From: Stenotrophomonas cyclobalanopsidis
Lineage (GTDB): Bacteria; Pseudomonadota; Gammaproteobacteria; Xanthomonadales; Xanthomonadaceae
DNA: 64,000 nt
Direction: 5' to 3'
Assembly (NCBI RefSeq): GCF_008710035.1
Contig: NZ_VYKI01000006.1
Location: 1-64,000 of the forward strand
The notes beneath the pieces were generated by a model, which saw only the letters and a list, made by a program, of their open reading frames with translations, did no database searches and was not told the DNA's origin. Positions 1 to 8,389 of this stretch are shown here, one piece after another; positions within the stretch are counted from its first letter, which is position 1; each line of letters opens with the position of its first letter. Made by a program: the position numbers and the translations under genes.

Positions 1-77
1 TCGTGTGCGGGATGGGGATCGCTCGGCTCGTCTGTCGGCGCTATCCGCAGATCCATGCTTGTCGGTCCCTCCACCCT

Positions 78-102
78 GGCTCCTACATACCTCGTAGGAG
101 CC
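78..102. repeat. Short inverted repeat (hairpin)
   Basis: A 9-bp perfect inverted repeat (GGCTCCTAC / GTAGGAGCC) with a 7-nt spacer. The second arm begins with GTAG, so it may be a divergent SMAG-type repeat. There is no T-tract, so it is not an obvious terminator. Confidence 0.5.
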
Positions 103-151
103 GGGAGGAACATACAAGCCATGCTCGGACGCTGTTCGCGCGGTGCGCGAT

Positions 152-175
152 GAGTCGAGCATGGCTCGACTCTAC
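152..175 (-). repeat. SMAG-type GTAG palindromic repeat
   Basis: GAGTCGAGC-atg-GCTCGACTC is a 9-bp perfect palindrome that reads GTAG at its head on the minus strand. This is the layout of the SMAG/REP-like elements of Stenotrophomonas. Confidence 0.75.
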
Positions 176-177
176 AT

Positions 178-354
178 AGGCGTCCACGCCATGCGCGGAT
201 GATCCCCGACCATCAGTAGATCCACGCCACGCGTGGATGATCCCCGACCATCAGTAGATCCACGCCACGCGTGGATGATCCCCGACCATCAGTAGATCCA
301 CGCCATGCGTGGATGATCCCCGACCATCAGTAGATCCACGCCATGCGTGGATGT
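178..354 (+). repeat. Tandem array of 38-bp SMAG-containing units
   Basis: Four near-identical 38-bp units start at 216, 254, 292 and 330 (the last is truncated), preceded by a degenerate unit at about 178. Each unit opens with GTAGATCCACGCC, forms the palindrome CCACGCCA(C/T)GCGTGG, and ends with an identical linker (GATCCCCGACCATCA). SMAG elements normally occur singly or as inverted dimers, so a head-to-tail array points to replication slippage. The array ends a few bases from the stop codon of the minus-strand gene at 362-1408. Confidence 0.85.
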
Positions 355-361
355 CGCCCCA

Positions 362-1408
362 TCAATACGTGGCGCACTGCCGCCAGCGCACCGGCTCGTC
401 CACGCCGGGGCGGGCATTGATCTGCACGCGCACGTTGCGCAGGGCGGGGTAACGCAGTACTTCCTGGCAGACCCGAGGCCATACCGCCTCCAGCTCGCCA
501 GTGCGATTGATGGCGAGGGTCTGCCGGGTCAGCCAGACGCCGCTGGCGATACCGGGCTGGTGGGCCAGTGCGCGTGCCAGTTCGGCCTGGTAACGGTCCA
601 GGGTCGCGATATCGGGATTGAGCTCGTTGCGGCCGTTGTCGGCCGGCGCAGCAGGCGCTGCCTCGGCCGGAGCCGCTGGCGCAGGCACGTTCTTCGCGTC
701 TGCCACCAGCGCTGCGGCCGGCTGCACGTCCGGCTGTACGTCCGGGGCGACCGGCGCCGGTGCGGCTGCCGCGGGCGGAGGCGTGCTGTCGACAGCGGCA
801 GCGCCGGTTTCCACATGCAGGCCCTGCAGGCCCAGCCCGACCAGCAGGCCCAGGGTCACCGCACCCAGCGCGGAAATGGCGATGCGGCGCAACGCTTCGT
901 GGCGGGCGGTTGCACGCACGCGCGTTTCAATTTCGTCCGGCAGGTAGGCCTGCAGCAGCGGCCACAGGCGCGGTCCGTCCAGCACTTCCACCGACTGCTT
1001 TTCAGCGGCGGCCAGGCCATCGCGCTCGACCCGGCCCTCGGTGATGAGCAGACCACCCTTGGCGCCAGCCAGGCGCGCGACGGCGCCCAGCTCGTTCACC
1101 GCGGCCGTACCGATGCGGTAGGCCAGCCCATGCTTGCAGGAGACCAGCCAGGTATTGGGGCCATCGCTGAGCAGGAAATCACTGCTCGGCTCGCGCACTT
1201 CGTCGGTCGGGTCGGCCACTTCGCGCAGGCCGCGCCGCTCGCGCAGCATCCGCTTGATCAGCGTCGAAAACTCGCGCCAATGCATGCCCGCCAAGGCCTG
1301 CAGCCCCAGTTGCATTTCTGTTCGCCGCCGCTTGACCCACCACAGATAGACGATTGCCAGGGTGCAGGTAAGCAGGGCCGACAGCAGGGCCAGAATCCAA
1401 GGGAGCAT
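362..1408 (-). CDS. Membrane-anchored Mrr-like restriction-endonuclease-domain protein
   Basis: This 348-aa protein has an N-terminal membrane segment (about residues 4-24), an Mrr_cat-like domain (about 35-150), a second membrane segment (about 173-197), a long Ala/Pro linker and a small C-terminal domain. In the Mrr-like part Asp77 is followed by SCKHG (90-94). Active Mrr enzymes usually have D...(E/Q)xK with a Gln before the Cys-Lys, so the middle catalytic residue is Ser90 here and nuclease activity is doubtful. The two-membrane-segment layout argues against a classical type IV restriction enzyme in the cytoplasm. The ATG at 1408 is the only sensible start. No operon partner is visible. 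Confidence 0.6.
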   Translation of the reverse strand: MLPWILALLSALLTCTLAIVYLWWVKRRRTEMQLGLQALAGMHWREFSTLIKRMLRERRGLREVADPTDEVREPSSDFLLSDGPNTWLVSCKHGLAYRIGTAAVNELGAVARLAGAKGGLLITEGRVERDGLAAAEKQSVEVLDGPRLWPLLQAYLPDEIETRVRATARHEALRRIAISALGAVTLGLLVGLGLQGLHVETGAAAVDSTPPPAAAAPAPVAPDVQPDVQPAAALVADAKNVPAPAAPAEAAPAAPADNGRNELNPDIATLDRYQAELARALAHQPGIASGVWLTRQTLAINRTGELEAVWPRVCQEVLRYPALRNVRVQINARPGVDEPVRWRQCATY

Positions 1409-1646
1409 GCAGGAAGAGAGCGGAAGGGGCGAAAACGGAAGGCCACAGTGTAAAGACTGCGGCGTCCGAATGCGTCAGGACGTTCCTGACACGGATTGTG
1501 ATGCAGCCCGCAGATCCGCGTGGCGCAGGCACGAAAAAACCCGCCAATCCTGAAGCCGTGAGGGGAGGGAACAAACGGCAGGCGAAGCGATTGGCGGGCT
1601 CCTCGCGATTGTCAGACAATTTTTATTGCATTGCAACAATCGGCGG

Positions 1647-2138
1647 TCAAGGGACGCCGCCCGGCGATTGATGGCTGCCCGGTGCCGGCGCATCACTGCC
1701 CGACGCTGCGCGGTTCTCCAGCTTGGCCAGGCGCGCATGCAGGGCGTCAAGGCGGGCCTCGAGTGCAGACACATCGTTGGCGGTGGGGACGTGCAGGCGC
1801 TTGAGCACGCCCTGCACCTGGTCGTCGAAGGCCTTTTCAACCTTGTTCCAGGTGCCGGAGGCCTTTTCGCGGGCCTCGTCCAGAGAGGTCTCCACGTTGT
1901 CGCGCCAGCCCGGGCCCTCCTCACCGCTGCGCTCGCGGCGCCGGGATTCCCAAGCTTCGCCTTCCTTCACCAGCCCATCGAAGAAGCGGCTGCCTTCGGC
2001 CTGTGCGCGGCCCAGTGCACCCAGGCCGGCCAGCCAGACCTGCTGTGCCGAATTGCTGAACTTGCGCGAAAAGCGCTCGGCCTGTTCGCCGAACGAAGCG
2101 TCGTCGTCGCGGCGGTCGTCATTCTCGTACTGGTTCAT
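1647..2138 (-). CDS. Phasin-family protein (PHA granule-associated)
   Basis: This 163-aa hydrophilic protein is probably largely helical. The segment around residues 22-55 (FSRKFSNSAQQVWLAGLGAL) matches the phasin/PhaF-PhaI signature, in which an amphipathic helix coats polyhydroxyalkanoate granules. The C-terminus (about 120-145) is a short heptad-like helix (VSALEARLDALHARLAKLE), consistent with oligomerisation. The next gene upstream on the same strand (2220-2495) is also of a PHA family, so the pair is likely a small PHA locus. The start is the ATG at 2138 with GGGAAG upstream. No PHA synthase lies in the window. Confidence 0.75.
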   Translation of the reverse strand: MNQYENDDRRDDDASFGEQAERFSRKFSNSAQQVWLAGLGALGRAQAEGSRFFDGLVKEGEAWESRRRERSGEEGPGWRDNVETSLDEAREKASGTWNKVEKAFDDQVQGVLKRLHVPTANDVSALEARLDALHARLAKLENRAASGSDAPAPGSHQSPGGVP

Positions 2139-2219
2139 TGCGCTTCCCGGGGGAGTTGGACCTGCCCCCGAGAGTAGCGCGCACCAACGTTGCAGGGCCG
2201 TGATGGCCGCTGCCTGGGT

Positions 2220-2495
2220 TCAGCCCAGCTTTTCCTTCAGCACGCGCTGGATCTCGGTTTCCACCATGCCCTTCATGGCGGACAGCAGGAAACCCAGCTT
2301 GGCGGTCACGCGCACGGCGCCCGGCTGCAGCTCGATAACGCCGTCCACGCCGCTGCCGCTGAAGTTCAGCACATCGGCGGCCCAGCTGGATTTGAGGCCG
2401 AAGCGCTCGCCCAGCTTGGCGGCAACCTGTTCGATCGCCTCGCGGGCCTGTGCATCGGGCAGGGCGTGGGCGTGGCGGACATCGATGGTGGACAT
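2220..2495 (-). CDS. Polyhydroxyalkanoic acid system family protein
   Basis: This 91-aa protein resembles the small PHA-granule-region family. It has an N-terminal basic/His segment, a central region (about 25-60) that looks like beta strands, and a C-terminal helix ending in LKEKLG. The family is usually found beside phasins or PHA genes and its biochemical role is not established. It lies 81 bp upstream of the phasin gene on the same strand, so co-transcription is likely. It is divergent from the FHA gene at 2620. Confidence 0.65.
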   Translation of the reverse strand: MSTIDVRHAHALPDAQAREAIEQVAAKLGERFGLKSSWAADVLNFSGSGVDGVIELQPGAVRVTAKLGFLLSAMKGMVETEIQRVLKEKLG

Positions 2496-2619
2496 GCAGG
2501 CTCCTGGCGCTGGGCGGGGATATCAAAGAGGGCGGCCATTGTGCGCATCGGCGGGCGCCACGCCAAGCGCCCGTCGCCGGTTCTTCTGCGTTGGCGAGCA
2601 ACCTGCTAGTCTGCGCCGC

Positions 2620-3429
2620 GTGCAGAACCTGCTTGTTCACTTCAGTCAACAACAACAGCCCGACCAGCCCCTGCGGCCCGGGGTGCAGCGCATCGTGCGC
2701 CAGGCAAACGGCAGCGTGCGGCTGGGTGACCCCGGCCATGGCGCGCTGCTGCTGGCCCAGTTCTGCATGGACGACCGCGGCCTCTGGCTGCAGGTCGGCA
2801 ACGGCATCCGCAGCATCCACGTGAACGGTCGCCCGGTGCGGCGCATGGCCCTTCTACGTGCAGGTGATGCGGTGTATGTGGATGGCGTGGAGATGGTCCT
2901 GCAGGGTGAGGTCGAGAGCCTGCTGCAGGCACCGTCGCCATCGCCGGCCAGCGAGGGCATCGCCGATGAGCAGCGCCTGCTGCGCGGTGTCGGCGGCCTG
3001 CACCATGGCCGCAGCTACACCCTGTCGCGCCCGCGCCTGGTCGGCCGTGGCAGCGATGTTGATATCGAGATCGACGACCCCGCCTTTGCCGAGCAGCACG
3101 CCCGGGTGGAAGTGCAGGGCGATCGTGTACTGCTGCGCGACCTGGGCAGTGCCGACGGCACCCGGGTCAACGGCGTGACCGTGCGCCACTGCTGGCTGCA
3201 GCCGGGCGACCAGGTGGTCTTTGATGGCCAGCATCGTTTCGTGCTGGAAGTGCCGCACGATCCGCGCCGGCGCCCGCTGCCGGCCGAGGACGATGCCAGC
3301 CACGATGGCGAGCAGGTGGCGGACGCCCCCGTGGCGCCGCGCCGGGTGCGGCGTTGGCCGTGGCTGCTGGTGAGTGCCGTGGCGCTGGCCGGCGTGCTCA
3401 GCCTGCTGCTCTGGTTCGGCGCGCGCTGA
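2620..3429 (+). CDS. FHA-domain protein with C-terminal membrane anchor
   Basis: This 269-aa protein uses the GTG at 2620; the open frame continues far upstream but only as antisense to the PHA genes. Residues about 1-95 are a divergent FHA-like beta fold. Residues about 115-205 form a good FHA domain with GRGSDVDIEIDD, QHARVE and LGSADGTRVNG motifs, which are phosphothreonine-binding features. After a basic linker (PRRVRRWP) a single membrane segment (about 246-266) ends the protein, so the FHA domains probably face the cytoplasm. The phospho-partner is unknown; no Ser/Thr kinase lies nearby. Confidence 0.75.
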   Translation: MQNLLVHFSQQQQPDQPLRPGVQRIVRQANGSVRLGDPGHGALLLAQFCMDDRGLWLQVGNGIRSIHVNGRPVRRMALLRAGDAVYVDGVEMVLQGEVESLLQAPSPSPASEGIADEQRLLRGVGGLHHGRSYTLSRPRLVGRGSDVDIEIDDPAFAEQHARVEVQGDRVLLRDLGSADGTRVNGVTVRHCWLQPGDQVVFDGQHRFVLEVPHDPRRRPLPAEDDASHDGEQVADAPVAPRRVRRWPWLLVSAVALAGVLSLLLWFGAR

Positions 3430-3437
3430 TCCGCGTC

Positions 3438-3460
3438 CGCCGGGCATGGCCCGGCGCTAC
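3438..3460 (-). repeat. SMAG-type repeat (GCCGGGC palindrome)
   Basis: CGCCGGGCATGGCCCGGCG followed by CTAC is GTAG-headed on the minus strand. It begins 8 bp after the FHA gene's stop. The same sequence class recurs at 7522, 7610, 10428, 12767 and 62573. Confidence 0.8.
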
Positions 3461-3474
3461 CGGCCTTCGCTCTG

Positions 3475-3678
3475 GTAGATGCCAACCTTGGTTGGCGCAT
3501 TCCTTCCACACCCATGACGCCTTGCGGCGTACGCCAACCAAGGTTGGCGGCTACCAAAGCCGTGCGCGGGCCCCGTGCCATGCACGGCCTTCGCTCCGGT
3601 AGGTGCCAACCTTGGTTGGCAGGTTTCATCCGCAGCCATGACGCCCTGCGGCGTACGCCAACCAAGGTTGGCGGCTAC
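3475..3678. repeat. Two inverted SMAG dimers (GCCAACC class)
   Basis: Two nearly identical 80-bp blocks (3475-3554 and 3599-3678) each contain a GTAG-headed element around GCCAACCTTGGTTGGC and a second copy in inverted orientation ending in CTAC, separated by about 35 bp. The duplicated dimers account for most of the 361-bp gap between the FHA gene and serC. No gene is supported there, although ORFs pass through the repeats. Confidence 0.8.
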
Positions 3679-3790
3679 CCGTGCTGTGCGCGGGCAAATG
3701 GATACCAATGAAACCAAATTTCCCTTGCCGCACCAGGCCGCAAGGCTGGTGCACTGCGGCATACTAGGGGTCTTGCCCCACAGGTGTCAC

Positions 3791-4876
3791 ATGACGCGCG
3801 CGTTCAACTTCAGTGCCGGCCCTGCAACCTTGCCGGAATCGGTCCTGCGCCAGGCGCAGGCGGAAATGCTGGACTGGCACGGTGCCGGCGCCTCGATCGT
3901 GGAAATGAGCCATCGCGGCCCGGAATTCATGTCCGTGGCGGCCGAGGCCGAGGCCGACCTGCGCCGCCTGCTCGATATCCCCGACGACTATGCCGTGCTG
4001 TTCCTGCCCGGCGGCGCCACCACCCAGCAGGCGCTCATCCCGCTCAACTTCGCCCAGGCCGGTCAGCGCGCCGACTACGTGGTCAGCGGCCACTGGGGAA
4101 AGACGGCGGTCAAGCAGGCCAGTCCTTACGTCGGCGTCAACATCGCCGCCAGCAGCGAGGCCAATGGCTACCGCGAACTGCCTGAGCGCAGCAGCTGGCA
4201 GCTTTCCGATGATGCCGCTTACGTGCACATCACCGCCAACGAGACCATCCACGGCGTCGAGTTCCGTGATGTGCCCGACACCGGTGACGTTCCGCTGGTG
4301 GCCGATTTCAGCTCCTCCATCGCCAGCGAACCGCTGGATGTGCGCAGCTATGGCGTCATCTATGCCGGCGCGCAGAAGAACCTGGGCCCGGTCGGCATCG
4401 CGGTGATGATCATCCGCCGCGACCTGCTCGAGCGCAGCGGTCAGGCCCGCGCGGACATCTTCGATTACCGCTCGCACGTCGCCCGCGATTCCATGCTCAA
4501 CACCCCGCCGACCTGGAACTGGTACCTGGCCGGCCTGGTGTTCAAGTGGATGCTGGCCGAAGGCGGCGTGGTCGAGTTCGCCAAGCGCAATGCCGCCAAG
4601 GCCGCGCTGGTGTACGGCGCCATCGATGCCTCCGGCGGCTTTTATCGCAATGAAGTCGCGCACTCGGCGCGCTCGCGGATGAACATTCCGTTCTTCCTGC
4701 CCAACGCCGATCTCGATGCCCGCTTCGTAGCCGAAGCCAAGGCCGCCGGCCTGCTGGCCCTGAAGGGCCACAAGGTGGTCGGTGGCATCCGCGCCTCGCT
4801 GTACAACGCCATGCCGCTGGCCGGGGCCGAGGCGCTGGTCGCCTTCATGGCCGATTTCCAGCAGCGCAACGGCTGA
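3791..4876 (+). CDS. serC: Phosphoserine aminotransferase
   Basis: This 361-aa PLP enzyme converts 3-phosphohydroxypyruvate and glutamate to O-phosphoserine in serine biosynthesis, with a related step in pyridoxine biosynthesis. The N-terminus ([13 protein letters not shown]) and the family landmarks GGATTQ and [10 protein letters not shown] (PLP lysine about K196) are present, and the length matches the family. The ATG at 3791 was chosen because conserved sequence starts there; the longer ORF reads through SMAG repeats. It is the first gene of serC-pheA-aroA, an order common in gammaproteobacteria. Confidence 0.95.
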   Translation: MTRAFNFSAGPATLPESVLRQAQAEMLDWHGAGASIVEMSHRGPEFMSVAAEAEADLRRLLDIPDDYAVLFLPGGATTQQALIPLNFAQAGQRADYVVSGHWGKTAVKQASPYVGVNIAASSEANGYRELPERSSWQLSDDAAYVHITANETIHGVEFRDVPDTGDVPLVADFSSSIASEPLDVRSYGVIYAGAQKNLGPVGIAVMIIRRDLLERSGQARADIFDYRSHVARDSMLNTPPTWNWYLAGLVFKWMLAEGGVVEFAKRNAAKAALVYGAIDASGGFYRNEVAHSARSRMNIPFFLPNADLDARFVAEAKAAGLLALKGHKVVGGIRASLYNAMPLAGAEALVAFMADFQQRNG

Positions 4877-4927
4877 GCAATGAACGGCGCGCACCGTCGG
4901 GTGCGTGCCCCGCAACAAGGAATTCCG

Positions 4928-6118
4928 ATGGCAAGCAAACCCAGCAAGACGTCGCCGAAGAAGAGCGCATCCGCCAAGTCTGAGGCCGCGGCCAAGGGCA
5001 AGGCCTCGTCCAGGACCACCCCGGTCCCGACCCAGGCACCGCTGGCACTGGCCGACGTGCGCTCGAAGATCGACCAGATCGACCGTGATATCCAGAGCCT
5101 GATCGCCGAGCGTGCGCAGTTCGCCCACCAGGTCGGCAAGGCCAAGGGCAAGCTCGCCGCCGCCGTCGATTACTACCGCCCTGAGCGCGAAGCGCAGGTG
5201 CTGCGCATGGTGGTGGACCGCAACGAAGGTCCGCTCAGCGATGAAGTGCTGGTGCACGTCTACCGCGAAATCATGTCGGCCTGCCTGGCCCAGCAGGAAC
5301 CGCTGAAGATCGGTTACCTCGGCCCGGAAGGCACCTTCAGCCAGCAGGCCGTGCTCAAGCACTTCGGCCGCTCGGCGCTGGGCCTGCCGATGGCCAGCAT
5401 CGAAGAAGTATTCCAGGAAGTGGAAGCGGGCAGCGCCGATTTCGGCGTGGTGCCGGTGGAAAACTCGGGGCAGGGCACCATCCAGATCACCCTGGACATG
5501 TTCCTCACTTCCAACCTGAAGATATGCGGTGAAGTGGAACTGCGCGTGCAGCAGTACCTGATGTCGCGCAGTGGTCGCCTGGAAGACATCGAGCGCGTCT
5601 ACGGCCACCCACAGTCCTTCATGCAGACCTCGGCGTGGATGCGCGCCAACCTGCCCAAGGCCGAGAAGATCCCGGTCGCCAGCAACGCCGAAGGCGCGCG
5701 CCGTGCGCGCAATGCCGACGACGCCGCTGCCATCGGCGGCGAGAGTGCCGGCCACGTGTACGGCCTGAAGAAGGTCGTCACCAAGCCCATCCAGAACGAT
5801 GCCGACAACACCACCCGTTTCCTGGTGGTGGGCCGCAACATCTTCCCGACCTCCGGCCACGACCGCACTTCCGTGCTGGTGTTCATCCATGACAAGCCCG
5901 GCGCGCTGTTCGATGTGCTCAGCCCGTTCGCCCGCCATGGCATCAGCATGAACCGCATCGAGTCGCGCCCGTCGCACCACGGCAAGTGGGAATACGGCTT
6001 CTTCATCGATCTGGCCGGCCACATCGACGACGCGCCGATGCAGGCCGCGCTGGCCGAGCTGGAAGCGCACTCGGCGCAGATCAAGGTGCTGGGTTCCTAC
6101 CCGGTGGCCGTGCCCTGA
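4928..6118 (+). CDS. pheA: Bifunctional chorismate mutase / prephenate dehydratase (P-protein)
   Basis: This 396-aa enzyme makes phenylpyruvate from chorismate. A Lys/Ala/Ser-rich N-terminal extension (about 1-38) precedes the AroQ chorismate mutase helix (about 40-120). The prephenate dehydratase domain follows (about 127-305) with YLGPEGTFS and the catalytic-region NTTRFLV motif. The C-terminal ACT domain (about 315-390) contains GALFDVL and ESRPS, the phenylalanine feedback site. The ATG at 4928 has AAGGA just upstream and is preferred over 4880. The basic tail is longer than in the E. coli protein. It lies between serC and aroA in one operon. Confidence 0.95.
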   Translation: MASKPSKTSPKKSASAKSEAAAKGKASSRTTPVPTQAPLALADVRSKIDQIDRDIQSLIAERAQFAHQVGKAKGKLAAAVDYYRPEREAQVLRMVVDRNEGPLSDEVLVHVYREIMSACLAQQEPLKIGYLGPEGTFSQQAVLKHFGRSALGLPMASIEEVFQEVEAGSADFGVVPVENSGQGTIQITLDMFLTSNLKICGEVELRVQQYLMSRSGRLEDIERVYGHPQSFMQTSAWMRANLPKAEKIPVASNAEGARRARNADDAAAIGGESAGHVYGLKKVVTKPIQNDADNTTRFLVVGRNIFPTSGHDRTSVLVFIHDKPGALFDVLSPFARHGISMNRIESRPSHHGKWEYGFFIDLAGHIDDAPMQAALAELEAHSAQIKVLGSYPVAVP

Positions 6119-6190
6119 TTGCCGTTGCGGCCGCGTGCCGCGCCCTTTGATGCACCGCCGGCGCGCCGGCGTTTACGGAATGATCGAACG

Positions 6191-7498
6191 ATGAGCAACG
6201 CGCAACACTGGATTGCCCGCAAGGGCCAGCCGCTGCAGGGCAGCCTGACCATTCCCGGCGACAAGTCGGTCTCGCACCGTTCGGTGATGTTTGCCGCGCT
6301 GGCCGATGGCACCTCGCATATCGACGGCTTCCTGGAAGGCGAAGACACCCGCGCCACCGCGCGCATCTTCAGCCAGCTCGGCGTGCGTATTGAAACCCCC
6401 AGTGCCTCGCAGCGCGTGGTGCACGGCGTCGGCATCGATGGCCTGCAGGCGCCCAGCGCGCCGCTGGACTGCGGTAACGCCGGCACCGGCATGCGCCTGT
6501 TGGCCGGCCTGTTGGCAGGCCAGGCGTTCGACTGCACCCTGGTGGGCGACGAATCGCTGTCCGGCCGTCCGATGCGCCGTGTCACCGGCCCGCTGTCGCA
6601 GATGGGCGCGAAGATCGACACCGAAAGCGATGGCACCCCGCCGCTGCACGTGCATGGCGGGCAGTCGCTGCAGGGCATCGATTTCGCCTCGCCGGTGGCC
6701 AGTGCTCAGGTGAAGTCCGCCGTGCTGCTGGCCGGCCTGTATGCACAGGGCGAAACCAGCGTGGTCGAACCGCACCCGACCCGCGATTACACCGAGCGCA
6801 TGCTCTCGGCGTTCGGCGTGGACATCGAGTTCTCGCCGGGCAAGGCCCGCCTGCGTGGCGGCCAGCGCCTGCGCGCCACCGACATCGTGGTACCGGCTGA
6901 TTTCTCCTCGGCCGCGTTCTTCCTGGTCGCCGCCAGCATCATTCCGGGCTCCGAGCTGCGGCTCAAGCAGGTTGGCCTCAACCCGCGCCGCACCGGCCTG
7001 CTGTACGCGCTGCGCCTGATGGGCGCGGACATCACCGAAGAGAATCCGGCCGAGCAGGGCGGTGAACCGGTGGCCGACCTGGTGGTGCGCCATGCCCCGC
7101 TGAAGGGCGCGCGCATTCCCGAAGCGCTTGTGCCGGACATGATCGACGAATTCCCGGCCCTGTTCGTGGCCGCCGCCGCCGCCGAAGGCCAGACCGTGGT
7201 GACCGGCGCTGCCGAGCTGCGGGTGAAGGAATCGGACCGCTTGGCAGCCATGGCCACCGGTCTGCGCGCGCTGGGTATGCAGGTGGATGAAACCGAGGAA
7301 GGCGCCACGCTGCACGGTGGCGTTACCCTGGGCAGCGGCACCATCGAAAGCCACGGTGACCACCGCATCGCGATGGCGTTTGCCATTGCCGGGCAGATCA
7401 GCGGCGGCGAAGTGCGCATCAACGACATCGCCAATGTCGCCACGTCCTTCCCGGATTTCGACGGCCTGGCCCGCAGCGCCGGTTTCGACTTGGCCTGA
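6191..7498 (+). CDS. aroA: 3-phosphoshikimate 1-carboxyvinyltransferase (EPSP synthase)
   Basis: This 435-aa shikimate-pathway enzyme joins phosphoenolpyruvate and shikimate-3-phosphate. Landmarks are PGDKSVSHRS (about 24-33), GNAGTGMRLL (about 96-105), and the later RVKESDRL and GDHRIAM motifs. The ATG at 6191 precedes the conserved start. It is the third gene of the serC-pheA-aroA operon, 72 bp after pheA. SMAG repeats follow the stop. Confidence 0.95.
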   Translation: MSNAQHWIARKGQPLQGSLTIPGDKSVSHRSVMFAALADGTSHIDGFLEGEDTRATARIFSQLGVRIETPSASQRVVHGVGIDGLQAPSAPLDCGNAGTGMRLLAGLLAGQAFDCTLVGDESLSGRPMRRVTGPLSQMGAKIDTESDGTPPLHVHGGQSLQGIDFASPVASAQVKSAVLLAGLYAQGETSVVEPHPTRDYTERMLSAFGVDIEFSPGKARLRGGQRLRATDIVVPADFSSAAFFLVAASIIPGSELRLKQVGLNPRRTGLLYALRLMGADITEENPAEQGGEPVADLVVRHAPLKGARIPEALVPDMIDEFPALFVAAAAAEGQTVVTGAAELRVKESDRLAAMATGLRALGMQVDETEEGATLHGGVTLGSGTIESHGDHRIAMAFAIAGQISGGEVRINDIANVATSFPDFDGLARSAGFDLA

Positions 7499-7521
7499 GG
7501 TCGCCAGAGCACCGCTGCGCT

Positions 7522-7544
7522 CGCCGGGCATGGCCCGGCGCTAC
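7522..7544 (-). repeat. SMAG-type repeat
   Basis: CGCCGGGCATGGCCCGGCG followed by CTAC, downstream of aroA. Confidence 0.75.
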
Positions 7545-7563
7545 CAATCGGCGCCGATCCCGA

Positions 7564-7632
7564 TAGCGCCGGGCCATGCCCGGGGCAACGTCGCCGCGCC
7601 CGGAGCCCGGTAGCGCCGGGCCATGCCCGGCG
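7564..7632 (+). repeat. Pair of SMAG-type repeats
   Basis: Two direct copies of GCGCCGGGCCATGCCCGG lie at about 7565-7587 (head ATAG instead of GTAG) and 7610-7632 (head GTAG). They lie between the converging aroA and TonB-like genes. Confidence 0.7.
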
Positions 7633-7650
7633 GCCTCACAACCCCGGCAC

Positions 7651-7682
7651 AAAAAAAAGACGGAGGCCGAAGCCTCCGTCTT
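7651..7682 (-). terminator. Rho-independent terminator of the TonB-like gene
   Basis: The stem GACGGAGGC / GCCTCCGTC with a CGAA/TTCG tetraloop is followed on the minus strand by a run of eight Ts. It lies 25 bp past the stop of the minus-strand gene ending at 7708. Confidence 0.9.
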
Positions 7683-7707
7683 CCAATCACGAGCCCCTCG
7701 CTCGCGA

Positions 7708-8271
7708 TCAACGCTGCTCGGTACGGAAGTCCACCGGCACGCGCACCACACTCGCCACGGCACGGCCGTTCTGCACGGCCGGCTCAAACTTCCAGCCCTG
7801 CACGGTGCGCAGCACCGAGCGATCCAGGTCACGGCTGCGCTCGCCACTACGCGACACGATGCTCGCCTGGGTCACGTTGCCGCGGGTATCCACGTTGAGG
7901 CTGGCCACCACGCTGCCCTGCACGCCATTACGCAGCGCAGTCGCCGGGTAGGTCGGCTTGTCATTGCTGGCCAGCGGGCTGGCCTCGCGGTTGCGGACGG
8001 CCGGGGTCGCCTTGCGCTGCTCGCTCGCCGGGGTCGCGTTGCGCGTTGCAGGCGCGGTGGCCACCGAGGTCTCGCTGGCCGGCAGCATGCGCTGGCCCAC
8101 CGGAGCCGGCGCCACGTCTTCCTGGTTCGAGAACCGCAGCCACATCAGTGCGGCGGCAAACATCGCCACGATCAGCGCCAGCCACAGCCAGAGTGAGGTG
8201 CGCTGCGGGCGCTCGCTCACGTCCTGCTGCAGATGCGGGGAATGAAGGTGGTCATGGGTAGCAGCACTCAT
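7708..8271 (-). CDS. Energy transducer TonB-like protein
   Basis: This 187-aa protein has a single N-terminal membrane segment (about residues 27-46), a low-complexity periplasmic linker (about 55-105) and a C-terminal TonB domain (about 105-187) with PTYPATALRNGVQGSVV and DRSVLRTVQGWKFEPAV. It is expected to couple ExbB/ExbD energy to outer-membrane transport. The ATG at 8271 was chosen because GAGGAG lies upstream. The linker is short and poor in Pro-Lys/Pro-Glu repeats, so it may span only part of the periplasm. It is a paralogue of the next gene (8390-9028); no exbBD is present. Confidence 0.8.
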   Translation of the reverse strand: MSAATHDHLHSPHLQQDVSERPQRTSLWLWLALIVAMFAAALMWLRFSNQEDVAPAPVGQRMLPASETSVATAPATRNATPASEQRKATPAVRNREASPLASNDKPTYPATALRNGVQGSVVASLNVDTRGNVTQASIVSRSGERSRDLDRSVLRTVQGWKFEPAVQNGRAVASVVRVPVDFRTEQR

Positions 8272-8389
8272 TGCAGACTCCTCGCGACAGTAACGACGCA
8301 CAAAGTCTTGCCCGAGGCGATGTAGCGATGTGTCAGCGTTGCGTCAACGCAACCGGCAGGGTTCAGGTTGCCTGCCGGGAAGCGTTCAG

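Noticed and set aside
178..354. CRISPR array
   Set aside because: The 38-bp period has no variable spacers: unit and linker are identical in each repeat, so it is a tandem SMAG array, and there are no cas genes.
347..1453. Long plus-strand ORF (368 codons) opposite the Mrr-like gene
   Set aside because: It is a GC-skew shadow: low complexity, rich in Arg/Gly/Gln, no domain, and fully antisense to a gene with recognisable structure.
3764..6070. 768-codon minus-strand ORF across serC and pheA
   Set aside because: It is antisense to two confidently identified enzymes; His/Val/Gly-rich composition is typical of shadow frames at high GC.
7564..7632. Terminator of aroA
   Set aside because: The hairpins are SMAG repeats without a following T-tract; the only convincing terminator nearby (7651-7682) serves the minus strand.
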